Below are positions 55,599 through 63,711 of a DNA stretch of 64,000 nucleotides, piece after piece (position 1 is the first letter of the stretch; the number at the start of each line of letters is the position of its first letter). The notes under the pieces were generated by a model. That model ran no database searches. It saw only the letters and a program-made list of their open reading frames with translations, and was not told the origin of the DNA. Made by a program: the position numbers and the translations under genes. Source of the DNA: Methylobacterium sp. Leaf108. GTDB taxonomy: Bacteria > Pseudomonadota > Alphaproteobacteria > Rhizobiales > Beijerinckiaceae. The DNA lies in contig NZ_LMND01000001.1 of NCBI RefSeq assembly GCF_001423265.1, positions 620,548 through 684,547 of the forward strand, in the 5' to 3' direction.

Positions 55599-56351
55599 TC
55601 AGGGCGCCGTCCAGGTCGCCGTCGTGCCCCAGCCGGCCAGGGTCCGGTCGATCCAGTCGCGCTGCGGCCCCAGCAGCACGCCCTGGGAGACGCCGCCGCA
55701 ACCGCCGCCGATCCAGGCCGAGACCGCGAGCACGGCGGCGGTGCCCTCGGGCCCGATCGGCCCGCCGGAATCGCCCTGGCAGCCGCCCGCACCCGCGCTC
55801 TTCAGCCAGACCAGGATGCGGCTCTGGCCGTAGGGCTCCACCACCGGCAGCGCGACGCTGCGGAAGGTGCCGGTGGAGCGCGCGTCACCCGCCTTGCCGG
55901 CACCGTAGCCCGAGAGGGCGAGGCGCTCGCCGGCCCTCGGCATCGCCGCGCTCAAGGGGGCGACGGAGAAGCGGGGCGGCAGCGCGGACGCCGTGCGCAC
56001 CAGGGCGAGGTCGATGGAGCGGCGGCGTCCGGCGATCGCCCCGGCATCGTAGCCCGGATGCACCACCCGGCTCGCGAGATCGAGGAGGACGGGCGCCCCG
56101 GCGGCGTCGCGAAAATGCACCCGGTGCTCGGCGCGGCCCGACACGCAGTGGGCGGCGGTGAGGACGGCGTCGCGGGCCACCACGACGCCGGTGCAGACCC
56201 CGCCGTTCGACGACAGCACCATCACGCTCGACCCGGCCGCCTCCGGCGCCTCGCGGCCGCCGACCACGGCGGGCGCAGGGCCGGCCAGGACGACCCACGC
56301 GACCGCCGCCGCGACCGTCCGCCCACCCGCCCGCGTGCCTTTTCCCCGCAT
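55599..56351 (-). CDS. Second secreted trypsin-like serine protease
   Basis: The 250-residue protein has a signal peptide (TVAAAVAWVVLAGPAPA), mature start VVGGREAPE, and catalytic His68 (LTAAHC), Asp (RRRSIDLALVRT) and Ser (GGCQGDSGGPI). Start ATG 56351 is preceded by GGGAGCAGG. It shares its layout with the neighbouring protease, suggesting an old duplication. Its start is 30 bases from the divergent GTA connector gene. Confidence 0.9.
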   Translation of the reverse strand: MRGKGTRAGGRTVAAAVAWVVLAGPAPAVVGGREAPEAAGSSVMVLSSNGGVCTGVVVARDAVLTAAHCVSGRAEHRVHFRDAAGAPVLLDLASRVVHPGYDAGAIAGRRRSIDLALVRTASALPPRFSVAPLSAAMPRAGERLALSGYGAGKAGDARSTGTFRSVALPVVEPYGQSRILVWLKSAGAGGCQGDSGGPIGPEGTAAVLAVSAWIGGGCGGVSQGVLLGPQRDWIDRTLAGWGTTATWTAP

Positions 56352-56381
56352 GCCTGCTCCCCGCGCGCCCCGGAGACGCCG

Positions 56382-56951
56382 ATGACCCCGATACGCCTGG
56401 ACGAGGACATCGTCGAGCCGGTCAGCCTCGCCGAGATGCGCCTCCACCTGCGCCTCGACCCCGACGACGGCGGGGCCGAGGACGGCCTCGTCGCCGCCCT
56501 GATCGCGGCGGCCCGCGCGAGCGTGGAGGCCGAGACCCGCCGCGTCCTCGCCCCCGGCCGCTACCGGGTGATGCTCACCGCCTGGCCGCCCGACGGCCGG
56601 GTGCCGCTGCCGCTGAGCCCCCTCGTCGCCCTGGCGCGGGCGGGCACCGTCGACGGCGACGGGACGGTCACCCCCCTCGCGCCCGGCCTCGTGCGCCTCG
56701 GCGACGACCTGGTCGAGGCGCCCGGCCTCGTGGTCTCGGCCGCGGTGCCGGAGCTGTCCCGGCGGGTCGCGCTGATCGAGGTCGAGGCCGGCCACGGCGG
56801 CGCCGGCCCGCCGGTGCCCGCTCCGCTGACCCAGGCGATCCGCCTGCTCGTGGCCCACGCCTTCGAGCGGCGCGGCGACGAGGCCGGCCAGGAGCCCCGG
56901 CCGCCGGCCGTCGCCGCCCTGATCGCCCCCTGGCGGCGGCTGCGCCTGTGA
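56382..56951 (+). CDS. GTA head–tail connector (gp6-like)
   Basis: A 189-residue protein with the phage gp6/phiE125 gp8-type opening VEPVSLAEMRLHLRLDPDDG and helix DGLVAALIAAARASVEAETRR, then a beta domain and a C-terminal helix. It sits on the portal to join head and tail. It resumes the GTA order after a 6.7-kb block of unrelated genes, and head-closure, tail-completion and tail genes follow closely. Confidence 0.87.
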   Translation: MTPIRLDEDIVEPVSLAEMRLHLRLDPDDGGAEDGLVAALIAAARASVEAETRRVLAPGRYRVMLTAWPPDGRVPLPLSPLVALARAGTVDGDGTVTPLAPGLVRLGDDLVEAPGLVVSAAVPELSRRVALIEVEAGHGGAGPPVPAPLTQAIRLLVAHAFERRGDEAGQEPRPPAVAALIAPWRRLRL

Positions 56952-56977
56952 CGCCCTCCCTTCCCGGAGCCTTCGCG

Positions 56978-57328
56978 ATGAATTCTTCCCCCATCGGCGC
57001 GCGCCGGCGCCGGTTCGTGCTCGAACGCCCGATCGAGGAGCCCGACGGCTTCGGCGGCAGCTTGCGCCGCTACGTCGCCGGGCCGCTCCTGTGGGGGGCG
57101 ATCACGCCGCTCGGCGCCACGGAGCGGGCCGGGGGCGGACGCGCCGACCGGCGCGCCACCCACCGCATCCGCCTCGCCTACCGCGACGGGGTCGCGCCGC
57201 CGATGCGGCTCAGCGCCGGCCCGCGCCGCTTCGCGATCCGCCTCGCCGGCGATCCCGACGGACGCCGCCGCGACCTCCTCTGCGAGGTCGAGGAGCTCGT
57301 CGAGGCAACCTCGGAGCCCCGGCCATGA
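56978..57328 (+). CDS. GTA head closure protein (gp7-like)
   Basis: A 116-residue protein with the head–tail adaptor pattern: LERPIEEPDGFGGSLRRYVAGPLLWGAITPL near the N-terminus and a LLCEVEELVE end. ATG 56978 has GGAG nine bases upstream; an alternative GTG at 56948 would overlap the previous stop and add ten residues. The next gene's start overlaps its stop (ATGA). Confidence 0.82.
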   Translation: MNSSPIGARRRRFVLERPIEEPDGFGGSLRRYVAGPLLWGAITPLGATERAGGGRADRRATHRIRLAYRDGVAPPMRLSAGPRRFAIRLAGDPDGRRRDLLCEVEELVEATSEPRP

Positions 57329-57843
57329 CCGCCGCGACCACGAGCGCCGCGACCACGAGCGCCCCGACCATGACCGCCGTGTCCACCGGCCCGCTCCTCG
57401 CCTTGCGGGGAGCGATCCTGGCGCGTCTGGCCGCCGACGCCACCCTCGCCGGGCTGACGGGCGGGCGCTTTCGCCTCCACGACGAGCCGCCGCGCGGGGC
57501 GAGCCCGGTCTACGCCCTGTTCGGCGACACCACGGTCCGGGCCGATCCCGTCGACGGCGCCAGCCGCCACCTCCACGAGCTGGCGCTGGTCGTGGTCGGG
57601 AAACCGGGCTCGACCCGCAGCGCCGTCGAGGCCGCCGCCCGCATCGGCGACCTGCTCGCCGACGCCCCCCTGTCGCTGACCGGCCACGCCCTGGTGCTCC
57701 TGCGCGTCCAGTCCCTCTCCACCGTCCGCGATCCGCGCAGCGGCGAGGCCAGCGCCACCCTGACGCTGGCCGCCGTCACCGAAGCCCTTCTCCCCGAAGC
57801 TCTTTCTTCCGAAGCCCTTTCCCCAGAAGCCGTTCCGACCTGA
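57325..57843 (+). CDS. GTA tail completion protein, DUF3168 (gp8-like)
   Basis: A 172-residue DUF3168 protein: LALRGAILARLAADATLAGLTGGRFRLHDEPPRGASPVYALFGD, then LTLVVVGK-like strands and an AAARIGDLLADAPL helix. The N-terminus is a short Thr/Ala/Ser repeat and the C-terminus four near-copies of EALxxE/PEA, both unusual additions. It is coupled to the gene before it by ATGA. Confidence 0.83.
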   Translation: MTAATTSAATTSAPTMTAVSTGPLLALRGAILARLAADATLAGLTGGRFRLHDEPPRGASPVYALFGDTTVRADPVDGASRHLHELALVVVGKPGSTRSAVEAAARIGDLLADAPLSLTGHALVLLRVQSLSTVRDPRSGEASATLTLAAVTEALLPEALSSEALSPEAVPT

Positions 57844-57867
57844 TCCCCCACCAATCCGGAGCCCGCC

Positions 57868-58275
57868 ATGACCGCCCAGAAAGGCAAGGACCTCCTCCTG
57901 CGCATCGCGGAGGGCGCCGGTTTCACCGCCGTCGCCGGCCTGCGCGCCCGCCAGATCGCCTTCAACGCCGAGACCGTGGACATCACCTGCGCCGAATCCA
58001 CCGGGCGCTGGCGCGAGCTGCTGGCCGGAGCCGGCGTGCGCCGGGCCGCGATCTCGGGCTCGGGCGTGTTTCGCGACGGGGCCTCGGACGCGCGGCTGCG
58101 CCAGGTGTTCTTCGAGGGCACCATCGAGGCCTGGCAGATCGTGGTGCCGGACTTCGGCACCGTCACCGGCCCGTTCCAGATCACCGCCCTCGAATACCGC
58201 GGCGACCATGCCGGCGAGGTGACCTTCGACATCGCCCTCGATTCGGGCGGTGCCCTCGCCTTCGTGGCCGCGTGA
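57868..58275 (+). CDS. GTA major tail protein (gp9, tail tube)
   Basis: A 135-residue TP901-1-like tail tube protein: KGKDLLLRIAEGAGFTAVAGL and WRELLAGAGVRRAAISGSGVF are family hallmarks. It polymerises to form the tail tube. Its stop overlaps the gp10 start (TGATG). Confidence 0.92.
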   Translation: MTAQKGKDLLLRIAEGAGFTAVAGLRARQIAFNAETVDITCAESTGRWRELLAGAGVRRAAISGSGVFRDGASDARLRQVFFEGTIEAWQIVVPDFGTVTGPFQITALEYRGDHAGEVTFDIALDSGGALAFVAA

Positions 58276-58601
58276 TGGCCAACCGCCGCCGCGGCGAGGT
58301 GCCCCTCGTCATCGCCGACACGCGCTACACCCTGTGCCTCACCCTCGGGGCCCTGGCCGACCTCGAGGACGCTCTCCAGGCCGGCGACCTCGCCGGCCTG
58401 GCCGACCGCTTCGCGGGCGGGCGCCTGGCCAGCCGCGACCTCATCGCGCTCCTGGGCGCGGCTCTGCGCGGGGGCGGCCACCCCCTCGACGACGCGGCGG
58501 TGGCCGCCCTGCCCCTGGCCGGCGGCCTCGAACCCATCGTCACGGCGCTGGGCGACGTGCTCGCGGCCGCCTTCGGGGCCGAACCGCCGGACCCTCCCTG
58601 A
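58275..58601 (+). CDS. Gene transfer agent family protein (gp10)
   Basis: A 108-residue protein of the GTA-specific gp10 type: RRGEVPLVIADTRYTLCLTLGALADLEDAL followed by LIALLGAALRGGGHPL. In tailed elements this position encodes a tail assembly chaperone. It is translated by coupling to the tail tube gene (TGATG). Confidence 0.87.
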   Translation: MANRRRGEVPLVIADTRYTLCLTLGALADLEDALQAGDLAGLADRFAGGRLASRDLIALLGAALRGGGHPLDDAAVAALPLAGGLEPIVTALGDVLAAAFGAEPPDPP

Positions 58602-58819
58602 CCACGGGCGGGCAGGGGCCGGAGGGTACGCCACCCTCCGCCTTCCCGTGGGACGACGTGCTGGCCCTGGCCCTCCACGACCTGCGCTGGCGCCCCGCCG
58701 ACGTCTGGGCCGCGACCCCGCGCGAACTCGCCGCCGCCGCCGGGTTTTCCCGCCGCGCGAGCCCCATGAGCCGGGCCGACCTCGACAGGCTCATCGCCGC
58801 CCATCCCGACCCGAGCTGA
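58598..58819 (+). CDS. GTA gp10.1-like tail assembly protein, probable CTG start
   Basis: A 73-residue protein (FPWDDVLALALHDLRWRPAD, TPRELAAAAGF) matching the small protein encoded after gp10 in GTAs. The only start near the conserved N-terminus is a CTG at 58598 overlapping the gp10 stop (CTGA); no ATG, GTG or TTG fits. It may instead be made by frameshifting from gp10, as for lambda gpG/gpGT. Confidence 0.75.
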   Translation: MTTGGQGPEGTPPSAFPWDDVLALALHDLRWRPADVWAATPRELAAAAGFSRRASPMSRADLDRLIAAHPDPS

Positions 58820-58833
58820 TCCGGAAAGCCGCC

Positions 58834-59409
58834 ATGCCCGAGACCGACACCGACCGCAGCCTGGCCGGCCGCGCCAGGCAGCTGGAAACCCTCGACAAAC
58901 TCTCCCAAAAATTCGGCCAGAGCCTCGCCAGGGCCCTGTCGGTCAACGTCAGCGGCGGGCGCCAGCTCGACGGGGTGCTCGCCACCATCGGCGCCAGGCT
59001 CGCGGGCCTCGCCGGCCGGGCGATCGCGGCACCGGTGAAGGCGGGCGTGACCGGCCTCGTGAAGAGCCTCATCAACGCCGGGGCCGCCCAGGAGACCACG
59101 GCGCTCGCCCGAGGCGGGGTGATCGCGCAGGGGCGGGTGCGGCCCTTCGCGAGCGGCGGGATCGTGGCCGCGCCCACCTACTTCCCGATGCAGGGCGGCA
59201 CCGGCCTGATGGGCGAGGCCGGGCCGGAGGCGATCCTGCCCCTGCGCCGGGGCGGCGACGGCCGCCTCGGGGTCGCGGCGGCACCGGGCGGGGGGCCGAG
59301 CGTAACCGTCAACATCACGACGCCGGACGTGGCCGGCTTCCGCCGCTCGGAGGCGCAGGTCGCCGCCACCCTGGCGCGGGCGGTGGCGCGGGGCCGGCGC
59401 GGGCTCTGA
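58834..59409 (+). CDS. GTA short tape measure protein (gp11)
   Basis: A 191-residue protein: N-terminal helical part (LETLDKLSQKFGQSLARAL), then the typical C-terminal phage tape-measure motif ARGGVIAQGRVRPFASGGIV and MGEAGPEAILPLRRG. RcGTA also has a short tape measure, consistent with a short tail. The stop codon TGA is the first triplet of an R3 repeat. Confidence 0.87.
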   Translation: MPETDTDRSLAGRARQLETLDKLSQKFGQSLARALSVNVSGGRQLDGVLATIGARLAGLAGRAIAAPVKAGVTGLVKSLINAGAAQETTALARGGVIAQGRVRPFASGGIVAAPTYFPMQGGTGLMGEAGPEAILPLRRGGDGRLGVAAAPGGGPSVTVNITTPDVAGFRRSEAQVAATLARAVARGRRGL

Positions 59410-59515
59410 TACGGTTTGCCGCTTGAATCGAGCGGGAACCGTATCACCAAGCCCGCGCGGCGCCTGAGCGAAGCCCATGTCCGCATCACGAAGTGATCAG
59501 CCGGAAATGGGATGA
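59407..59515 (+). repeat. R3 element, copy A (overlaps the gp11 stop codon)
   Basis: Starts TGATACGGTTTGCCGC, contains GGGAACCGTATCACCAAGCCC and CCATGTCCGCATCACG, ends GGAAATGGGATGA. It matches the leuS-associated copy (minus strand, 19341–19448) along its length. It separates gp11 from gp12. Confidence 0.87.
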
Positions 59516-59546
59516 GGCGAGCCTCGTCCATCACGGAGACCGACCG

Positions 59547-60188
59547 ATGCCGAGCGACTTCCACGAGGTCCGTTTTCCCCTTGACGTGGCCCTGCGCGGC
59601 AGCGGCGGCCCGCGCCGGCTCACCGAGATCGTCACCCTGGCCTCGGGCGCCGAGCACCGCAACGGCCGCTGGGCCGATTCGCGCCGGCGCTACGACGCGG
59701 GCTTAGGCATCCGCAGCCTCGATGCGCTGCATGCGGTGCTGGGCTTCTTCGAGGAGCGGCGCGGGCGCCTCTACGGCTTCCGCTACCGCGACCGGGTCGA
59801 CCACCTCTCCGGGCCACCCTCGAAGGCGGTCTCGGCCACCGACCAGCCGCTGGGCACCGGCGACGGGACGACGCGGGTGTTCCAGCTCGCCAAGACCTAC
59901 GGCACCGGCCCGCTGCCCTACCGCCGTGTCATCGCCAAGCCGGTGGCGGAGAGCGTGCGCGTCGCGGTGGCGGGGGTGACGGTGCCCGCCGCGAAGGTCA
60001 CTTGCGACGCCGCCACCGGCCGGCTCACCTTCGCCGCCGACGCGGTGCCGGCGGCGGGCGCGGCGGTGACGGCGGGATTCGCCTTCGACGTGCCCGTCCG
60101 CTTCGACACCGACGACCTCACGGTCGACCTCTCGGCCTTCACGGCCGGCGAGATCCCGCGGGTGCCGCTCATCGAGATCGTGCCGTAG
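59547..60188 (+). CDS. GTA distal tail protein, DUF2460 (gp12)
   Basis: A 213-residue DUF2460/TIGR02217 protein. Signature parts are FHEVRFPLDVALRGSGGPRR, RNGRWADSRRRYDAG and FFEERRGRLYGFRYRD. It forms part of the tail tip hub. A GGAG site precedes ATG 59547; the frame further upstream is R3 sequence. Its last 20 bases overlap a minus-strand gene end. Confidence 0.93.
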   Translation: MPSDFHEVRFPLDVALRGSGGPRRLTEIVTLASGAEHRNGRWADSRRRYDAGLGIRSLDALHAVLGFFEERRGRLYGFRYRDRVDHLSGPPSKAVSATDQPLGTGDGTTRVFQLAKTYGTGPLPYRRVIAKPVAESVRVAVAGVTVPAAKVTCDAATGRLTFAADAVPAAGAAVTAGFAFDVPVRFDTDDLTVDLSAFTAGEIPRVPLIEIVP

Positions 60189-61128
60189 AGGAGACGGCCG
60201 GCTCGTCGAACCGCAGCGGCCATGCGCCGGCGCGTCGGATCACCGTGCGGGGCTCGAAGCGCCAAAGCCGCTCGGCGCCCGGGAAATCCGCGATCTCCTC
60301 GGCGTCGAGGGCCACCGTCGCGCGCCCCGTCATCTGCAAGAGGTCGCCGCCGGCAAAATCGATGACGACGAGCCCGGCGCGCGGATTGGCGAGCATGTTT
60401 CCCAGCGTGTTGAAGAACCGGTTGCCGGAATAGTCGGGGACCGTGAGCGCGCCATCGGCACCGACCCGGACGAAGCCGGCGGGCCCGCCGCGATGCGAGA
60501 CGTCGACCTGCCGGGTCCCGTCGCCGCCCTCGGCGTAGCTGGCGACGAAGACGGTCTCGGCCTGCGCGACGAGCGCGCGGGCGCGCTCGTCGAGGCGATC
60601 CGACACCTCGGGAACGGCCGGCGCCGACACCGCGATCGGGTGCGGGTTGGCGCGCACGCGGATATACTGCGGGCAATTGCCGAAGCTCTGCTGCACGCGG
60701 ATGGCGAAGCCGTCCGGTCCGGTCCGCTCCACGAGGCCGTTGAGGCGATTGCGCCGCCGCGTGGCGAGATCGATCCCGAGGAGACCGATCGCGGCGCCGT
60801 CCGACAGACCCGCCTCGGCGGGATCGCCGGGCTCGGCAGCCGCCCGCACCCGCAGATGGGCCGGATCGGTCGCCTCGAGGAAGCCCGGTCGCCCGGTCCG
60901 AAGGGTCGCCCAGACATCGCCGGCCGGATCGACCGCCCCCAGCACCACGAACGGCAAGTGGGCGTAGAATGCGCGATGCTGGTCGATCAGGTGGTCGCGG
61001 ATCACGCGGGGGCCGATCTCGGCCATCCGTTCGGCGACGCCGAGGTTCGCCTGGAGGGCGACTTCGCCCGGATGCCAGGGCGAGGCGGGCGGATGTTCTG
61101 AGAGAGGCATGTATTCTGAGAAGGACAT
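60169..61128 (-). CDS. Pyridoxamine 5'-phosphate oxidase-like FMN-binding protein
   Basis: A 319-residue protein with a split-barrel flavin-binding fold: FVVLGAVDPAGDVWATLRTG (about 60–80) and FVRVGADGALTVPDYSGNRFFNTLGNMLANPRAGLVVIDF near the C-terminus. Such proteins bind FMN or F420 and often reduce or oxidise small molecules; the substrate is not readable. It is followed by a GST gene upstream on the same strand, suggesting an operon (GST–PNPOx). It overlaps the end of gp12 antisense by 20 bases. Confidence 0.87.
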   Translation of the reverse strand: MSFSEYMPLSEHPPASPWHPGEVALQANLGVAERMAEIGPRVIRDHLIDQHRAFYAHLPFVVLGAVDPAGDVWATLRTGRPGFLEATDPAHLRVRAAAEPGDPAEAGLSDGAAIGLLGIDLATRRRNRLNGLVERTGPDGFAIRVQQSFGNCPQYIRVRANPHPIAVSAPAVPEVSDRLDERARALVAQAETVFVASYAEGGDGTRQVDVSHRGGPAGFVRVGADGALTVPDYSGNRFFNTLGNMLANPRAGLVVIDFAGGDLLQMTGRATVALDAEEIADFPGAERLWRFEPRTVIRRAGAWPLRFDEPAVSSTARSR

Positions 61129-61155
61129 GGGGAACTCCCGGACGAGGCCTGAGCG

Positions 61156-61770
61156 TCAGGCGGCACGCAGGCCGGCGCGCGTTCGCGCAAACGGCACGAA
61201 GCCGGGCAGGGCCTCGATGCGGGCGAGCCAGGTGCGGACCGCGCCATAGGGTGCGAGGTCGACGTTCCCCTCGGGCGCGGCGGCGATGTAGCTGTAGAGG
61301 GCGACGTCCGCGATGGTGGGACGGTCGGCGGCGATCCAGGACCGGCTGGCGAGTTCGGCCTCGATGCGGCCCAGGATCAGGTGAGCCCGGGCGATGACCT
61401 CCGCCGCATCGAAGGATGCGCCGAACACGGTGACGAGGCGGGCGGCCGCCGGCCCGAAGGCGATGGGGCCGGCCGCCACGGAGAGCCAGCGCTGCACCTG
61501 CGCCGCGCCGGACGCATCCTCCGGCAGCCAGTCGGTACGGCCGAGGCGCTTGGCCACGTAGACCAGGATGGCGTTGGAATCGGGTACCACGTTCGCCCCG
61601 TCCACCAGGACCGGGACCTGGCCGAACGCATTGAGCTTGAGGAAGTCCGGCGCCTTGTGCTCGCCCTTCGCCAGATCGACCTCGACGATCTCGCAGGGCG
61701 CCCCGACCAGGGACAGGAACAGGCGGGCCCGGTGGGCATGCCCGGACAGGGCGACATGAAAGAGCTTCAT
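61156..61770 (-). CDS. Glutathione S-transferase
   Basis: A 204-residue GST with a thioredoxin-fold N-terminal domain ([20 protein letters not shown]; the glutathione site [24 protein letters not shown]) and an all-helical C-terminal domain ([19 protein letters not shown]). Start ATG 61770 has GAGGAG upstream. It is divergent from a LysR gene and 27 bases before the PNPOx gene, pointing to a LysR-controlled detoxification unit. Confidence 0.92.
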   Translation of the reverse strand: MKLFHVALSGHAHRARLFLSLVGAPCEIVEVDLAKGEHKAPDFLKLNAFGQVPVLVDGANVVPDSNAILVYVAKRLGRTDWLPEDASGAAQVQRWLSVAAGPIAFGPAAARLVTVFGASFDAAEVIARAHLILGRIEAELASRSWIAADRPTIADVALYSYIAAAPEGNVDLAPYGAVRTWLARIEALPGFVPFARTRAGLRAA

Positions 61771-61866
61771 CGGATGTCTCCTCGGTAACCGGCCAAGAGC
61801 GCCGGCCGCATCCGTATCGAACCCCTTTCCCGGGCAGGCGAGAACCGGCTTTCCTCGCAATCGACT

Positions 61867-61886
61867 ATTGCGCAAATTGGAACAAT
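61867..61886. promoter_or_regulatory. Candidate LysR operator between GST and LysR genes
   Basis: ATTGCGCAAATTGGAACAAT contains TTGCGCAA (perfect 8-base palindrome) next to ATTG-N3-CAAT. It lies 24–43 bases upstream of the LysR start and about 100 from the GST start, a usual place for an autoregulatory LysR site. Confidence 0.45.
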
Positions 61887-61909
61887 CGAGACGGTGGGGA
61901 GGTGCCGGT

Positions 61910-62818
61910 ATGGACCGGTGGCAGGCGATGCGGGTGTTCGTCCGCGTGGCGGAATGCGGCGGCTTTTCGGGCGCCGCGCGTCAGCTCCACATGAGCCCGC
62001 CCGCCGTGACCCGGGCGGTGGCCGCCCTCGAGGACCGGATCGGGACGCGTCTTCTGGCGCGGACCACCCGCTCGGTGAAACTCACCGAGGCGGGCGGGCG
62101 CTATCTGGAGGATTGCCGGCGCATCCTGGCGGACATCGAGGAGGCGGAGGCCGCCGCATCCGGGTCCTACGCCACACCCTCGGGCACCCTGACCGTCACC
62201 GCTCCGGTGCAGTTCGGCCGCCTCTACGTGCTGCCCGTCATCACCGATTACCTCGCGCGCCATCCCGCCGTCAGCGCCCGCGCCCTGTTCCTCGACCGCG
62301 TCATCACCATGCTCGACGAGGGCGCGGATGTGGGGGTCCGCATCGGTCACCTCGCCGATTCCGGTCTGGCGGCGATCCGGGTCGGCAGCGTGCGCCGGAT
62401 CCTGTGCGCGTCGCCGGACTACCTCGACCGGCACGGGACCCCCGAGACCGCCCGCGACCTGCAGCACCACGCCCTGATCGGCTCGGCGAGTTCCGGCCTG
62501 GGAGAGGACGGGCGCTTCGGTCTCGGCCGGGGCGTTCCGGCCACGGCGCGCCCGCGGCTGGTCTGCAACACCATCGATTCGGCCCTCGCGGCCGCGCTCG
62601 CCGGCCACGGCATCGCGCAGCTCCTGTCCTATCAGGTCGCGCCCGCGATCGCGGACGGCCGCCTGCGCCTCGTCCTCGACGACCCCGAGGCTGGACCGAT
62701 GCCGGTCCACGTCGTGAGTGTCGAGGGGCGGCGCGCGCCCGCGAAGGTGCGCGCCTTCATCGATCTGGCCGTGACGCGACTTCAGGCCGATCCGAGGGTC
62801 AATCCGAATCGTTCCTGA
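61910..62818 (+). CDS. LysR-family transcriptional regulator
   Basis: A 302-residue regulator with an N-terminal winged helix ([40 protein letters not shown]) and a type 2 periplasmic-binding-like effector domain ([20 protein letters not shown] onward). ATG 61910 has GGGGAGG upstream. Its position opposite the GST gene suggests it controls that gene and the PNPOx gene. Confidence 0.93.
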   Translation: MDRWQAMRVFVRVAECGGFSGAARQLHMSPPAVTRAVAALEDRIGTRLLARTTRSVKLTEAGGRYLEDCRRILADIEEAEAAASGSYATPSGTLTVTAPVQFGRLYVLPVITDYLARHPAVSARALFLDRVITMLDEGADVGVRIGHLADSGLAAIRVGSVRRILCASPDYLDRHGTPETARDLQHHALIGSASSGLGEDGRFGLGRGVPATARPRLVCNTIDSALAAALAGHGIAQLLSYQVAPAIADGRLRLVLDDPEAGPMPVHVVSVEGRRAPAKVRAFIDLAVTRLQADPRVNPNRS

Positions 62819-62829
62819 GGGTCACGACC

Positions 62830-63711
62830 ATGCGCGTGCTTCCCCCCGCCCTCGCCGCGCATCTCGCCGGCGGGGCCACCACCCTGTGCCGGTGCTGGTC
62901 GCTCACCCGCCGCGACGGCGCGACCCTCGGTTTCACCGACCACGACCGCGACCTCGTGCTCGGTGGATTGGTCCATGCCGCCCATTCCGGGCTCGAGGCG
63001 GCCGAGGCCAGCGCCGAGCTCGGTTTCGCGGTGGGCGGCGGCGAGGTCGCCGGGGCCTTGCGCTCCTCGGGCATCGCCGAGGCCGACATCGCCGCCGGGC
63101 TCTACGACGGGGCCGGGGTCGAGACTTGGCTGGTGGACTGGAGCGATCCGCAGACGCGCCTCCTCCTCGACGTCGGCACGGTCGGCGAAATCCGCCGCAG
63201 CGGGGCCGCCTTCGTGGCCGAGCTGCGCGGCCTGATGCACGCGCTGGACGTCGAGCGCGGCCGGACCTACCGGGCCACCTGCGGCGCCGACCTCGGCGAT
63301 CGCCGCTGCCGGATCGACCTCGCCGATCCGCGCTGGCGCACCACCGGAACCGTGACCGGGCCGGCCACCGCGGGGGGCCTCGGCGTCGCCCTCGCCACCC
63401 CTGCCGACGACGGCCGCTTCGACGGCGGCCGCCTCGCCTGGCGTTCGGGGTCCAATGCCGGCGCCTCGGCGGACGTGCGCGGCCTCCTCAGCGACCGGAT
63501 CTGGCTGTGGGAGGTTCCGGCCAGGGCGGTCGCCACGGGCGACGCCTTCGTCCTCACCGCCGGCTGCGACAAGCGCCTGTCGACCTGCCGCGACCGCTTC
63601 GCCAACGTCCCGAATTTCCAGGGCTTTCCACACATGCCGGGCAACGACTTCGTGCTGCGCCACGCGCCGGGCTCGGGCCCCGGCCTCGACGGCGGCAGCC
63701 TGTTCCGATGA
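62830..63711 (+). CDS. GTA hub/tail tip protein, DUF2163 (gp13)
   Basis: A 293-residue DUF2163/TIGR02218 protein: CRCWSLTRRDGATLGFTDHDRDL, RGLMHALDVERGRTYRATCGADLG, and a C-terminal CDKRLSTCRDRFANVPNFQGFPHMPGND with cysteines that bind an Fe-S cluster in RcGTA gp13-like proteins (family knowledge). The stop overlaps the next start (ATGA). Confidence 0.92.
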   Translation: MRVLPPALAAHLAGGATTLCRCWSLTRRDGATLGFTDHDRDLVLGGLVHAAHSGLEAAEASAELGFAVGGGEVAGALRSSGIAEADIAAGLYDGAGVETWLVDWSDPQTRLLLDVGTVGEIRRSGAAFVAELRGLMHALDVERGRTYRATCGADLGDRRCRIDLADPRWRTTGTVTGPATAGGLGVALATPADDGRFDGGRLAWRSGSNAGASADVRGLLSDRIWLWEVPARAVATGDAFVLTAGCDKRLSTCRDRFANVPNFQGFPHMPGNDFVLRHAPGSGPGLDGGSLFR

